Below are positions 34,850 through 42,988 of a stretch of 64,000 nt of DNA, piece after piece. Position numbers and translations under genes: made by a program. The first letter of the stretch is position 1. Every line of letters starts with the position of its first letter. A model generated the notes under the pieces. That model had not been told where the DNA came from. It was given only the letters and a program-made list of their open reading frames with translations, and searched no databases. Source of the DNA: Cytophagaceae bacterium (lineage in GTDB: Bacteria > Bacteroidota > Bacteroidia > Cytophagales > Flexibacteraceae); the NCBI GenBank assembly GCA_027490155.1, contig JAIXYP010000052.1, positions 62,001 to 126,000 of the forward strand. The letters are read 5' to 3'.

Positions 34850-36088
34850 ATGAAGATAGGGAAATCGTTTGGCTTTGTATTGATGCTGCTGGGCTTGGTA
34901 TTGTCGCATTCGGTGTTAGCCATGGGTCCACATCGGGTGCTAGGGGCATCTGGATCAAATGGAATGGCCAAGCCAAAACCTGGGCTGCGAGTTGGTGCTG
35001 AGCGACTTGATGCCTGGCTGCCTCACCTCAAAGGCAAACGGTTTTCGCTTTGTGTGAACCAGACCTCCGTGGTAGGTGGAGTGCATTTGCTTGATACCTT
35101 GTTGACCCTTGGCTACCGACCTGAGCAGGTTTTTGGGCCCGAGCATGGCTTCCGTGGGGATGCAGATGCAGGTGCCCATGTCAAGTCCGAAACAGACCAG
35201 CGGACTGGCATCAAACTGACGAGCCTGTATGGCAAACATCAGAAACCAACGGTTGAGGACCTCCGAACTACCGATGTCGTTGTCTTTGATATTCAGGATG
35301 TTGGGGCTCGGTTCTATACCTATATCTCGACCATGCACTACCTGATGGAGGCCTGCGCCGAGAACGGCAAAGAGCTCATTGTGTTGGATCGACCTAACCC
35401 AATGGGCTGGGCAGTGGATGGACCTTTGCTAAAGGATTCGACCCTGCGTTCGTTTGTGGGGATGCACCCATTGCCTGTCCTGCATGGGCTAACGGTAGGC
35501 GAGCTGGCCATGATGATTAATGGCGAAGGGTGGCTGCGTGGTGGCCTAAAATGCCAATTGCGGGTCATCAAAGTAGAGGGAGACTATACTCACCAGACCA
35601 AATATGATTTGCCGATTCCGCCATCACCCAACTTGCCGAATATGCAGGCCATCAGGCTCTATGCCAGCCTCTGTTTGTTCGAGGGTACCCCGATTAGTGT
35701 AGGGCGTGGCACACCGTTTCCGTTTCAGGTTTGGGGTGGGCCAGATCAGGCTTATGGCAAGTTTGGGTTTGTGCCAAAGGGTACGGCCAATGCCCCTAAG
35801 CCCCTGAATGTGGACCAACCTTGTTGGGGTGAAGATCTGCAGCAGGAAACCCTGCCACGTGGAAACAAAGGGTTGAGTTTAGCCTGGATCATCAAGGCAT
35901 ACCAACGCTGCCCAGAAGCCAAGAAGTCGGCCTTTTTTAAGCCATTTTTCAACAAGCTGGCGGGCACCAAAGAACTCGCCAAACAAATCGAGGCGGGATA
36001 TACCGAAGCACAAATCCGGCAGTCATGGCAGGCAGATCTGAATCACTACCTCTTGCTTCGGCAGCGATATTTGCTATACCCTGAGTAG
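34850..36088 (+). CDS. namZ: Exo-beta-N-acetylmuramidase NamZ-type (DUF1343)
   Basis: 412 residues from the ATG at 34850, which starts a clear signal peptide (MKIGKSFGFVLMLLGLVLSHSVLA); the frame extends 39 codons upstream without such features. DUF1343 landmarks follow: LCVNQTSVV, FGPEHGFRGDADAGAHV, TSLYGKHQKPT, VVFDIQDVGARFYTYISTMHY, VLDRPNPMG, and GTPISVGRGTPFPFQVWG. NamZ enzymes split MurNAc from the non-reducing end of peptidoglycan fragments, so a periplasmic role in cell-wall recycling is expected. No other muropeptide-recycling genes are in the window. Confidence 0.92.
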   Translation: MKIGKSFGFVLMLLGLVLSHSVLAMGPHRVLGASGSNGMAKPKPGLRVGAERLDAWLPHLKGKRFSLCVNQTSVVGGVHLLDTLLTLGYRPEQVFGPEHGFRGDADAGAHVKSETDQRTGIKLTSLYGKHQKPTVEDLRTTDVVVFDIQDVGARFYTYISTMHYLMEACAENGKELIVLDRPNPMGWAVDGPLLKDSTLRSFVGMHPLPVLHGLTVGELAMMINGEGWLRGGLKCQLRVIKVEGDYTHQTKYDLPIPPSPNLPNMQAIRLYASLCLFEGTPISVGRGTPFPFQVWGGPDQAYGKFGFVPKGTANAPKPLNVDQPCWGEDLQQETLPRGNKGLSLAWIIKAYQRCPEAKKSAFFKPFFNKLAGTKELAKQIEAGYTEAQIRQSWQADLNHYLLLRQRYLLYPE

Positions 36089-36114
36089 GCCGATTGACGG
36101 GCTTTTTGTGTGGG

Positions 36115-37374
36115 TCAAAAGGGTTTGCCGTGTGTAAGACCAATCAAGGGTTTGATGGCCCAAGGCATGAGCTTAAATGCAGCCACAACGGCTTCGGTCA
36201 GGATGGGGTGGCCAAAGCTTGCCTGTATCTGACGACCAACCCAGACGCGGCGGCCAAACTGGGCCTTCCAGAGTTGTTGGTAAGTCGTTTCGGCCTCAGT
36301 GCGGGGCATATTACCTTTTAGCGCAGCACTGATCAGAGGGGCGGCGATTGCAGCACTGTGCATGGCCATACTCATGCCGTTGCCGCAGAGTGGCGTGATC
36401 ATCCCGGCGGCATCGCCCAGCATCCAGACGCCATTCTCAAGGCTGTTTTTGTCGGCAAAGGAGATTTGGCTGATTACCTGCGGGCGCTCCCATACTTTCG
36501 GGAAGTCGTTGAGGTAGCGTTTTAGGATGGGATTACGGCTTAGGATATCATGCTCCATTTGGTCGATGCTGTTGTCGGCAAGCCGCAGGTTGGCAGCAGT
36601 TGTGAGGTAGCAAAAACAGTATTTCTCACCCTCGATAGCAGAAATACCCGCATAGCCATTACTGAAGTTATGCAGCTCTATGATGTCCTTTGGTAGGTCA
36701 GCTCGCAAGTGCCATTTGACACCGATATAGTTGTGGTATGGATTGCCTTTGCCTGCACGGTGGTCCGTCTGGCCAAATTTATTAAGTCGCTTTTCGGATT
36801 GGTCTTCAGCCTTGTCTGCCGCCATGACAAAGGGGCGTTTCCAGGCCATATCGAGGTTAGAGCGTTTGCCAAAAGCCCCGATGACAAACCGTGCCTGAAT
36901 CCGTGGCCCTTTGTTGAGGTCGATCCAGTAACGGTCGGCATTGTCAGGGTCGCGTGTGACGGCCTCAACAGTGGTATAGGTCAGGAGGGTTACGCCTGCG
37001 TCTTGAGCAAGCTGAGCTAGGGCATAGTCAAGCAAATAACGGCTGATGCCAAAGCCTCCCAAAGGCAGCTTGCTACTAACAGCTCGGCCCGCTGGTGAGC
37101 TGACCCTTAGCCGTTTCAGGATCGGTAGTTTGAGGTCTGATAGGGGTATACCTAACCGCTCCAGAAAGGCCCAACTTTCGAGGCTGATGTACTCGCCACA
37201 AACACGATGGAAGGGGTAGGTTTTGCGTTCGATCAGGATCACCGAATGGCCAGCTTTGGCTAGGAGAATGCTTGCACATAGACCGCCAAGACCTCCGCCA
37301 ACCACCACGACGTCTGCGGATGTGGCAAGCCGATGGGCAGCCTGTTGCGCCTGATTCGCAGTGTCTGATACCAT
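36115..37374 (-). CDS. NAD(P)/FAD-dependent oxidoreductase, geranylgeranyl-reductase-like
   Basis: 419 residues. The N-terminal FAD motif is VVVVGGGLGGLCASILLAKAGHSVILIER (~23-51), followed by CGEYISLESWAFLERLG. The FAD ribityl site is GVWMLGDAAGMITPLCGNGMSMAMHSA (~310-336). Order and motifs match the geranylgeranyl reductase/FAD monooxygenase group (PHBH fold). The substrate is not predictable from context: neighbours are a muramidase and a glycosidase. A C-terminal region rich in Trp and Arg (QLWKAQFGRRVWVGRQIQ) suits membrane-lipid substrates. Confidence 0.88.
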   Translation of the reverse strand: MVSDTANQAQQAAHRLATSADVVVVGGGLGGLCASILLAKAGHSVILIERKTYPFHRVCGEYISLESWAFLERLGIPLSDLKLPILKRLRVSSPAGRAVSSKLPLGGFGISRYLLDYALAQLAQDAGVTLLTYTTVEAVTRDPDNADRYWIDLNKGPRIQARFVIGAFGKRSNLDMAWKRPFVMAADKAEDQSEKRLNKFGQTDHRAGKGNPYHNYIGVKWHLRADLPKDIIELHNFSNGYAGISAIEGEKYCFCYLTTAANLRLADNSIDQMEHDILSRNPILKRYLNDFPKVWERPQVISQISFADKNSLENGVWMLGDAAGMITPLCGNGMSMAMHSAAIAAPLISAALKGNMPRTEAETTYQQLWKAQFGRRVWVGRQIQASFGHPILTEAVVAAFKLMPWAIKPLIGLTHGKPF

Positions 37375-37735
37375 ATCGATCGTGTAGCTGGTGGTGTTGA
37401 ACTTCTACGGGCCTTATCAGAACCAATCATCCCCTTAAAGAGGACTTGGGCAAGAAAAAGACTTGCACCTCATAAGGAAAAATTGGTGTTGAAACTAAAG
37501 CGAAGGTAACCTAATAGGAGCGAATGATGGCATTGTAAAGGCTGATTATCCCACATTCATATCCCAAGCATGCCAAGCCCGTATTGACCTCTAGAGTACT
37601 GATCGGCTTGCGGTTTGCACCCTGATGGGATTACATTTGCCTAGAGACCTACTGTCTATTCCGAGGACAATAGGTTGATAATTTTGATTTTAAGGGCTTC
37701 GCCCAACAGGTGCCAACTATTTGGTATCGCATCTG
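37375..37735. other. Divergent intergenic region without recognised gene
   Basis: About 360 bp between the leftward FAD oxidoreductase and the rightward glycosidase. It holds only short, non-coding-looking frames. It should contain promoters for both, but I found no clear TAnnTTTG plus -33 pair. Confidence 0.4.
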
Positions 37736-37828
37736 ATGGTGCCTCCTGACGCTTTAGATACCTTTCTGACCAATATGAACCAATCAGAACCAAACAACCA
37801 ACGAGGGGCCAGAACACATAAGCCAACA

Positions 37829-40800
37829 ATGGCCCATGGTGGGGTGATAGTCCGTTTTGTCTTTGCGGTCATCACCCTAATAGGGCTGGTCTGGTTGCCA
37901 TTGGGTGGCTCATTTGCCAAGAAAAGGTCACCGAAACCACCCCAACCTTTGGTCGCTACTGCAGGGGCAACCTGGTCCTTAAATGGCCAATGGTGGATGA
38001 CTACTAAGACTGCAGTCGGCGGGGTGGATCGGCATTATGATACGACAGTCTCGGTACCCGGTATCCAGTTACCACCAAATCAGATAGGCAAAGGCTTGGT
38101 TTGGTTCTTGACCTATCTGGACCTGACAAATGACACCTTGATGCCTACTGTGGGCGGTCTGGGTGCTACCATCAGGCTGAACGGCGCACGGTTTTGCCCT
38201 GCAGTCTATGTCAATGGGCAGCTGGTAGGGCATCAAGGTGGTGGCATGGCCCCGACAGACTTTGTGGTTCCCCATCGGTATTGGCGGTTTGGGCAGCGCA
38301 ACATCCTCGAAGTGCGGTTGCTACCACTGTCGATGGTGCCAGCTACAGATGCCAGCAAAATCCCGCCAGCGGACCAATGGCGCAGCAATGTCAGTGTCTG
38401 TCTTTGGGATGATGTCAGCATACGCTGGCACCAAGAGGAGCGCCACCTCAGGCGGGTGGTTCCGGCCCTTGATAGTAATATGAAGTTCTTGAAAATCGGC
38501 ATCAACGTATCACCTGCCATGTTTCAAGATTCTAAGCCAACAGATCAGGTGGTGCGGGTGGTGTTACGAGACAAAAACGGACGGATCGCAGCAACAGAAA
38601 GGTTCAGGCTAAGCCAAAAGGATATGGGTTGGCATACGGTCTCTGTTCGGTTACCCAAAAATATCATCCTATGGAGTCCCGATCGCCCCTATCGCTATCA
38701 GCTAGAAACAGGGGTTGAAACCATGGATGGGCAAGTGCTGGACCGTGTCGCCTTTCCGTATGGGTTCCGCTATGTTGGCACCCATAATCAACTAGATCGG
38801 CACGGGCTGGTCTGGAATGGTCGCCCGTTTGAGGCCCGATCAATCAGTGTTGTTTGGCACCGCTGGGTGCGGGACCCTGAGTCCAAACCCTTGGCTTACG
38901 ATCAGGACTGGTTCCGGACCAACCTATTGCAGCGGAGTAAAGACATTGGGGCCAATACCATGCGGTTCCACCTAGGTGTTCCGCCTGAGCGTTACCTCAA
39001 CTGGTGCGACTCGATGGGCTTCGCTGTACAGTACGAATGGTTGTTTTTCCATGGGATGAAGGCCGACACCACTAGCCTGAAACAGCAGTGGCGCCAGTGG
39101 CTGGACCTTGCAGCACGGCATCCATCAGTCGCCTTTATCCACCCCTGGAACGAAACCGAAGGCCCTGAGCTCAAAACGGCTTGGCAGGCACTCAGCAAGC
39201 TATTGCCAGACTATCAGCGCTTGGTGGTGGCTGAGCGTGATATGCTGCATGTCCATAAGTATTGGTGGGGCTTGTTCGAGAATCTGGGTCTGTATTATGA
39301 CAAGGCAGCTCAGTTCGGGATGCCCATCATGGTCGATGAGTTTGGGGGTAACTACCTAGACGGCAATGGTGATCTCGGGGGCTACAAAACCCTGCGGGAG
39401 AGCTATTTACGATTTCTAGGCCCTGCCCACACCAAAGCGCAGCGTCTGCGGCACCACACCATCGCCAACGGTCGAGTAGCTGAATATTGGCGACGGATTG
39501 GGGCAGCTGGTTATAGTCCTTTCTGTGCCCTAGGTAGCCCCGAAGATGGTAATCATTGGTTCTTGGGGCCATTGCGCGACGGTAAACCGAAGCCAGTTTG
39601 GGCAGCCCTCACCCCAGCTTATAGCACCGTTGCTGTCAGTTTAGACGTATGGGACCGACACTATCTGCCAAGCCAACAGGTGTCCTTGCCTGTAACGGTG
39701 ATCAACAACAAATACTTTCCGCACCAAGCCATTTGGCAGCTCCAGATCCTGAACAATAAGGGGCAGATCATCAGCCGACGGGACCATAGTCAGTATTTGC
39801 CGACCAGCAGCAGGGTAGTGGTGACTGAGCGATTCACGATGCCCAAAAAGCCTGGTAATTATACCTTGAGGGCCCTACTAAAAAATCCACCTAAAGAGAT
39901 CAAACTACCTGTGATCAGCAGTTGGGACATCAAGGTGATGAGCCCGATGGTGCCATCTGCATTACAGGGCTCAAAGGCAGAAGTAATCTACATCCACCCA
40001 GCAGAAAAAGAGCTACTGTCTTTTGCCCAGTCACAAGGCTTACGTGTTACGAGCAATCCTAAACAAGCCACCAAAGGCCTTGCAAGTGCTGCTACTTGGT
40101 CCTTGGCCAAACGTGGTCTATTAGTCGATATGATCCCCCAGATCAAACATTGGGTCTGGCTCGATATGGGTCCGCAAGGCCTAGGGCAAGGTTACCCTTT
40201 GGCAGGTGCGCCTAGTGATGCCCTAGCATTGGGCCCATTACAGGCAGTGGCAACGGTGGCCCAACCACGGGATAGTACCTATCAGCTATTGCCTGGACTG
40301 AAGCTTCAGTTCACTGAGGTCGCCGAGCCCGAGTCCAACCTGCACCCTGACACGGCGGCCCAATCCAAACAACGCACGCTTAAGCACCTAGACCATGAGG
40401 ACCTGTGGCTTTTCAACGGAATGCGGGGTGGGATAGCAGTACCAGCATGGGATATGAAAGTGCTGGGCTTGCGGGCGGAGGCAATCACAACCGCATGGGT
40501 AAGCCGTGGAGCAGATGCAAAGCAGTTGGTTTCTGGTAAACCCTATTACGCATACGAGCTTAATGGCTACTATTCCTTTTCGGCCCAAGCAGATGACAAA
40601 GCAGTTGAGAAGGGCCTTAGAGATCGGGTTCGATTCTTGATGGAGGATGCACCAGCCTTGCGTAACGTCCTGAACCCAGATGGGCGGATCAACAAACAAG
40701 ACCTCAGCAGCCTATCTACTGTCAACCCAGATGGTGCTGTAGTCGAACTACGGCCCCTCCTGATTGCGGGCAAAGGCCTGACGAAAACGCCAACCACCCT

Positions 40801-40969
40801 CGTGCGCTTGGCCAATGGGCAGACGCATATCTTTAGCCAACTTATGACCCGCCAACGCTTGGCCTCAGTACCGAATCCTCACCCTAACCCCTTACACAAC
40901 CACGGGGCCTATACCATCAGCATAGACCCCGTAGCTCAGCAACTGGTGCTAAATTGGTTGGCTTGGTAA
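37829..40969 (+). CDS. Glycoside hydrolase family 2-like protein
   Basis: About 1046 residues from the ATG at 37829, chosen because it starts a signal peptide (VIVRFVFAVITLIGLVWLPLGGSFA). In-frame starts at 37736 and 37775 add a hydrophilic extension. A jelly-roll sugar-binding domain (~60-200, SLNGQWWMTT ... VYVNGQLVGHQGG) precedes an Ig-like domain and a TIM barrel with the acid/base Glu in PWNETEGPE (~E442) and the nucleophile in MVDEFGG (~E504). The C-terminal ~450 residues are extra domains. It probably hydrolyses beta-linked polysaccharide outside the cytoplasm. The exact specificity is unclear, and no SusC/SusD pair is nearby. Confidence 0.88.
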   Translation: MAHGGVIVRFVFAVITLIGLVWLPLGGSFAKKRSPKPPQPLVATAGATWSLNGQWWMTTKTAVGGVDRHYDTTVSVPGIQLPPNQIGKGLVWFLTYLDLTNDTLMPTVGGLGATIRLNGARFCPAVYVNGQLVGHQGGGMAPTDFVVPHRYWRFGQRNILEVRLLPLSMVPATDASKIPPADQWRSNVSVCLWDDVSIRWHQEERHLRRVVPALDSNMKFLKIGINVSPAMFQDSKPTDQVVRVVLRDKNGRIAATERFRLSQKDMGWHTVSVRLPKNIILWSPDRPYRYQLETGVETMDGQVLDRVAFPYGFRYVGTHNQLDRHGLVWNGRPFEARSISVVWHRWVRDPESKPLAYDQDWFRTNLLQRSKDIGANTMRFHLGVPPERYLNWCDSMGFAVQYEWLFFHGMKADTTSLKQQWRQWLDLAARHPSVAFIHPWNETEGPELKTAWQALSKLLPDYQRLVVAERDMLHVHKYWWGLFENLGLYYDKAAQFGMPIMVDEFGGNYLDGNGDLGGYKTLRESYLRFLGPAHTKAQRLRHHTIANGRVAEYWRRIGAAGYSPFCALGSPEDGNHWFLGPLRDGKPKPVWAALTPAYSTVAVSLDVWDRHYLPSQQVSLPVTVINNKYFPHQAIWQLQILNNKGQIISRRDHSQYLPTSSRVVVTERFTMPKKPGNYTLRALLKNPPKEIKLPVISSWDIKVMSPMVPSALQGSKAEVIYIHPAEKELLSFAQSQGLRVTSNPKQATKGLASAATWSLAKRGLLVDMIPQIKHWVWLDMGPQGLGQGYPLAGAPSDALALGPLQAVATVAQPRDSTYQLLPGLKLQFTEVAEPESNLHPDTAAQSKQRTLKHLDHEDLWLFNGMRGGIAVPAWDMKVLGLRAEAITTAWVSRGADAKQLVSGKPYYAYELNGYYSFSAQADDKAVEKGLRDRVRFLMEDAPALRNVLNPDGRINKQDLSSLSTVNPDGAVVELRPLLIAGKGLTKTPTTLVRLANGQTHIFSQLMTRQRLASVPNPHPNPLHNHGAYTISIDPVAQQLVLNWLAW

Positions 40970-40994
40970 GGACTCCCAATTGTTGGGAATCCAC

Positions 40995-41822
40995 CTATTT
41001 TTTTGATGTCTTTTTCTCGACCACCATCCGCACGATGCCCATAAACCAAGAGTCAGGGATCAAGCGACGTAAGACCAATAGGGCAGGAGCTGCTCCGCCG
41101 ACAGGGTACCGTAGTTTGTTGCCCGTATCTGTAGCGGCTTTGTAGATGGCTTGGGCTACCACAATAGGGCCTGGGGCATCCTCGCCAGCTTGCTGCATAT
41201 TGGGCATCACGAGGTCGGTGTAGTTGTCATAAGCGGTCAACCCTGGTTTGCTGAAAAGGTCCATTGACCGATGGTAGAAGTCAGTTTTGATGGCCCCTGG
41301 CTCAATGATCCTGACCTTGATGCCATGCTCGCGCAGCTCAAACGCAAGTGACTCGCTAAAGCCTTCGACAGCCCATTTGGTGCCATGATAGAGGCTGTAG
41401 AGCGGGAAGGTGATACGGCCTCCCATGCTGGCGACGTTGATGATGGTGCCGGCTTTGTTAGCCCTAAAGTGCGGCAAGATGGACCGAATGACATTGAACA
41501 CCCCAAAGACATTGGTGTCAAACTGGCGTTGGACTTGGTCGGTGGTGGCGGCCTCGAAGGCACCAACTGCACCATAGCCTGCATTGTTGACGATGGCATC
41601 TATCCGGCCAAACTTGCTGATGGCGGTGCTGATCGCAAGGTCGATGCTGTCTTGTTTGAGGACGTCTAGCGGCAGCAGCATGATGTTGCTGACTTTGCTA
41701 AGCTCGGTTTCGGCTTCGGGTTTACGCATGGTCGCGATGACTTGCCAACCTTTGGCTGCGAAATACTGGGCTGTGACCTTGCCGATGCCGCTACTGGCGC
41801 CTGTGATCAAGATTGTTTTCAT
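40995..41822 (-). CDS. SDR-family oxidoreductase
   Basis: 275 residues from the ATG at 41822. It is a classical short-chain dehydrogenase/reductase: cofactor loop TGASSGIGK (8-15), NNAG (79-82), catalytic S132, and Y145-x3-K149 in YHGTK. The cofactor is probably NADP(H). The C-terminal end WFMGIVRMVVEKKTSKK is basic. The frame continues 50 codons upstream through the operator-like repeat 41939-41960, so the short form is preferred. It lies downstream of a TetR gene on the same strand and is probably its target. Confidence 0.92.
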   Translation of the reverse strand: MKTILITGASSGIGKVTAQYFAAKGWQVIATMRKPEAETELSKVSNIMLLPLDVLKQDSIDLAISTAISKFGRIDAIVNNAGYGAVGAFEAATTDQVQRQFDTNVFGVFNVIRSILPHFRANKAGTIINVASMGGRITFPLYSLYHGTKWAVEGFSESLAFELREHGIKVRIIEPGAIKTDFYHRSMDLFSKPGLTAYDNYTDLVMPNMQQAGEDAPGPIVVAQAIYKAATDTGNKLRYPVGGAAPALLVLRRLIPDSWFMGIVRMVVEKKTSKK

Positions 41823-41938
41823 GTGGTTGGGGGTGTTGGGGTGGATTGGTGAAAAACTGGTTTTGGGGTGAGATTTTTGAGTTGATAGGTAGGCAAAGCC
41901 ACTTTTGGCGAATCTTAAAATGCTAATTAATTCGGCAA

Positions 41939-41960
41939 ACCGATTGAACAATCGTTCGGT
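41939..41960. promoter_or_regulatory. TetR operator-like inverted repeat before the SDR gene
   Basis: The 22-nt segment begins ACCGA and ends TCGGT, and contains GAAC-4-GTTC. A closely related element (ACCGA ... GTTCGGT) is at 42653-42670 upstream of the TetR gene. Two similar sites in front of regulator and neighbouring gene fit TetR repression. Confidence 0.55.
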
Positions 41961-41982
41961 TTTTAGGGTCAAAAAATACAGA

Positions 41983-42594
41983 CTAATTGATCCGTACCAT
42001 GTCCCAGCTGCCCTGGATGACGTCGGCGATCATTTTGTCGGTGATGGTTTCGTGGCCTGCAATCTCAAGCCGGATGATGGTTTTGATCTGGCCATCAATA
42101 AGGGCGGCCATTAGGTTTGGTGACATTTCGCGCAGGATACCTTTCTGGATTCCGAAGGCTAGGAAGTCGATCACGCTCTGATAATGACGGGCAGATGCTC
42201 GGACATCCTCCGCCTTGATGATGGGGGAAACAGCGAACAATTCTAAGAACCAAAAATCGTTCTCGTTGTGTTTGAGGTAGTTGTACATATTGCGCCAGAA
42301 GATCCAGAAACGCATTTTGTAGCTCATCTCGTGGCTTGGGTCCTCTGCCAAAGCAGCACCCATGCGGGCTTTTACCTCGGCATAGAGCTGGGACATGAGG
42401 TCCTCCTTACTCGGGAAGTAGTGGTAAATGGTGCCTGCCGCAACCCCTGCCTCTCGCGCAATCTGTGACATCGGCGTGGCATGGTAACCCTGGGAGGTGA
42501 TCAGTCGTAGGGTAGTGTCTAGGATGGCTTTGCGTTTGTCTTGCACAGCTTGCAGTTGTGGGTCTCGAGGTGGGGTGTTACGTTTATTCGGCAT
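41983..42594 (-). CDS. TetR/AcrR-family transcriptional regulator
   Basis: 203 residues from the ATG at 42594. The N-terminal HTH (~20-68) has the typical pattern KAILDTTLRLITSQGYHATPMSQIAREAGVAAGTIYHYFPSKEDLMSQLY. The C-terminal ligand-binding part is helical. It is 160 bp upstream of the SDR gene in the same direction, and both are preceded by ACCGA-TCGGT inverted repeats, so it probably represses itself and the SDR gene until a small hydrophobic ligand binds. Confidence 0.93.
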   Translation of the reverse strand: MPNKRNTPPRDPQLQAVQDKRKAILDTTLRLITSQGYHATPMSQIAREAGVAAGTIYHYFPSKEDLMSQLYAEVKARMGAALAEDPSHEMSYKMRFWIFWRNMYNYLKHNENDFWFLELFAVSPIIKAEDVRASARHYQSVIDFLAFGIQKGILREMSPNLMAALIDGQIKTIIRLEIAGHETITDKMIADVIQGSWDMVRIN

Positions 42595-42652
42595 TATCGA
42601 TCGATTGTCTTGATGATGTTGTCGTTGCGCTTCGATCACACAATACTCATCT

Positions 42653-42670
42653 ACCGAATGAACGTTCGGT
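42653..42670. promoter_or_regulatory. TetR operator-like inverted repeat before the TetR gene
   Basis: An 18-nt near-palindrome, ACCGAATGAACGTTCGGT, lies 59 bp upstream of the TetR start on the minus strand. It shares outer half-sites and a GAAC/GTTC core with the element at 41939-41960, with a 4-nt shorter spacing. Confidence 0.55.
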
Positions 42671-42921
42671 TTACAAAAGTCGTTACCCTAATCGTAATGG
42701 GATGTTAAAATAGATGGATGGCATAAGACCAACGACAAAGGGGTCGTATCGGAGGATCAAGCCCATGGTCATGACATGTAGCCTGATTATTGTCTAGTTT
42801 CTGGACAAGATATGCCTAGGATCAGTGGGGGCACAGGTCATACCATTGGGGTAGAATAGGTGTCTAGACCTAGACTGGTTGCTGGAGCTTGCCCTGTTTT
42901 AGTCTGTTAGCCCAAACAAAA

Positions 42922-42956
42922 TGGCCTCCTACCCTGATGATGTAGGGAGGAGGCCA
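42922..42956 (-). terminator. Terminator downstream of the GEVED-repeat gene
   Basis: Arms 42922-42935 and 42944-42956 pair over 13 bp with one bulged nucleotide and an 8-nt loop. On the minus strand the stem runs into ATTTTGTTTGG. It lies 33 bp past the stop of 42989-45388. Confidence 0.75.
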
Positions 42957-42988
42957 ACTTGTGAAATGCCAATGGGTACGGTCTGGAC

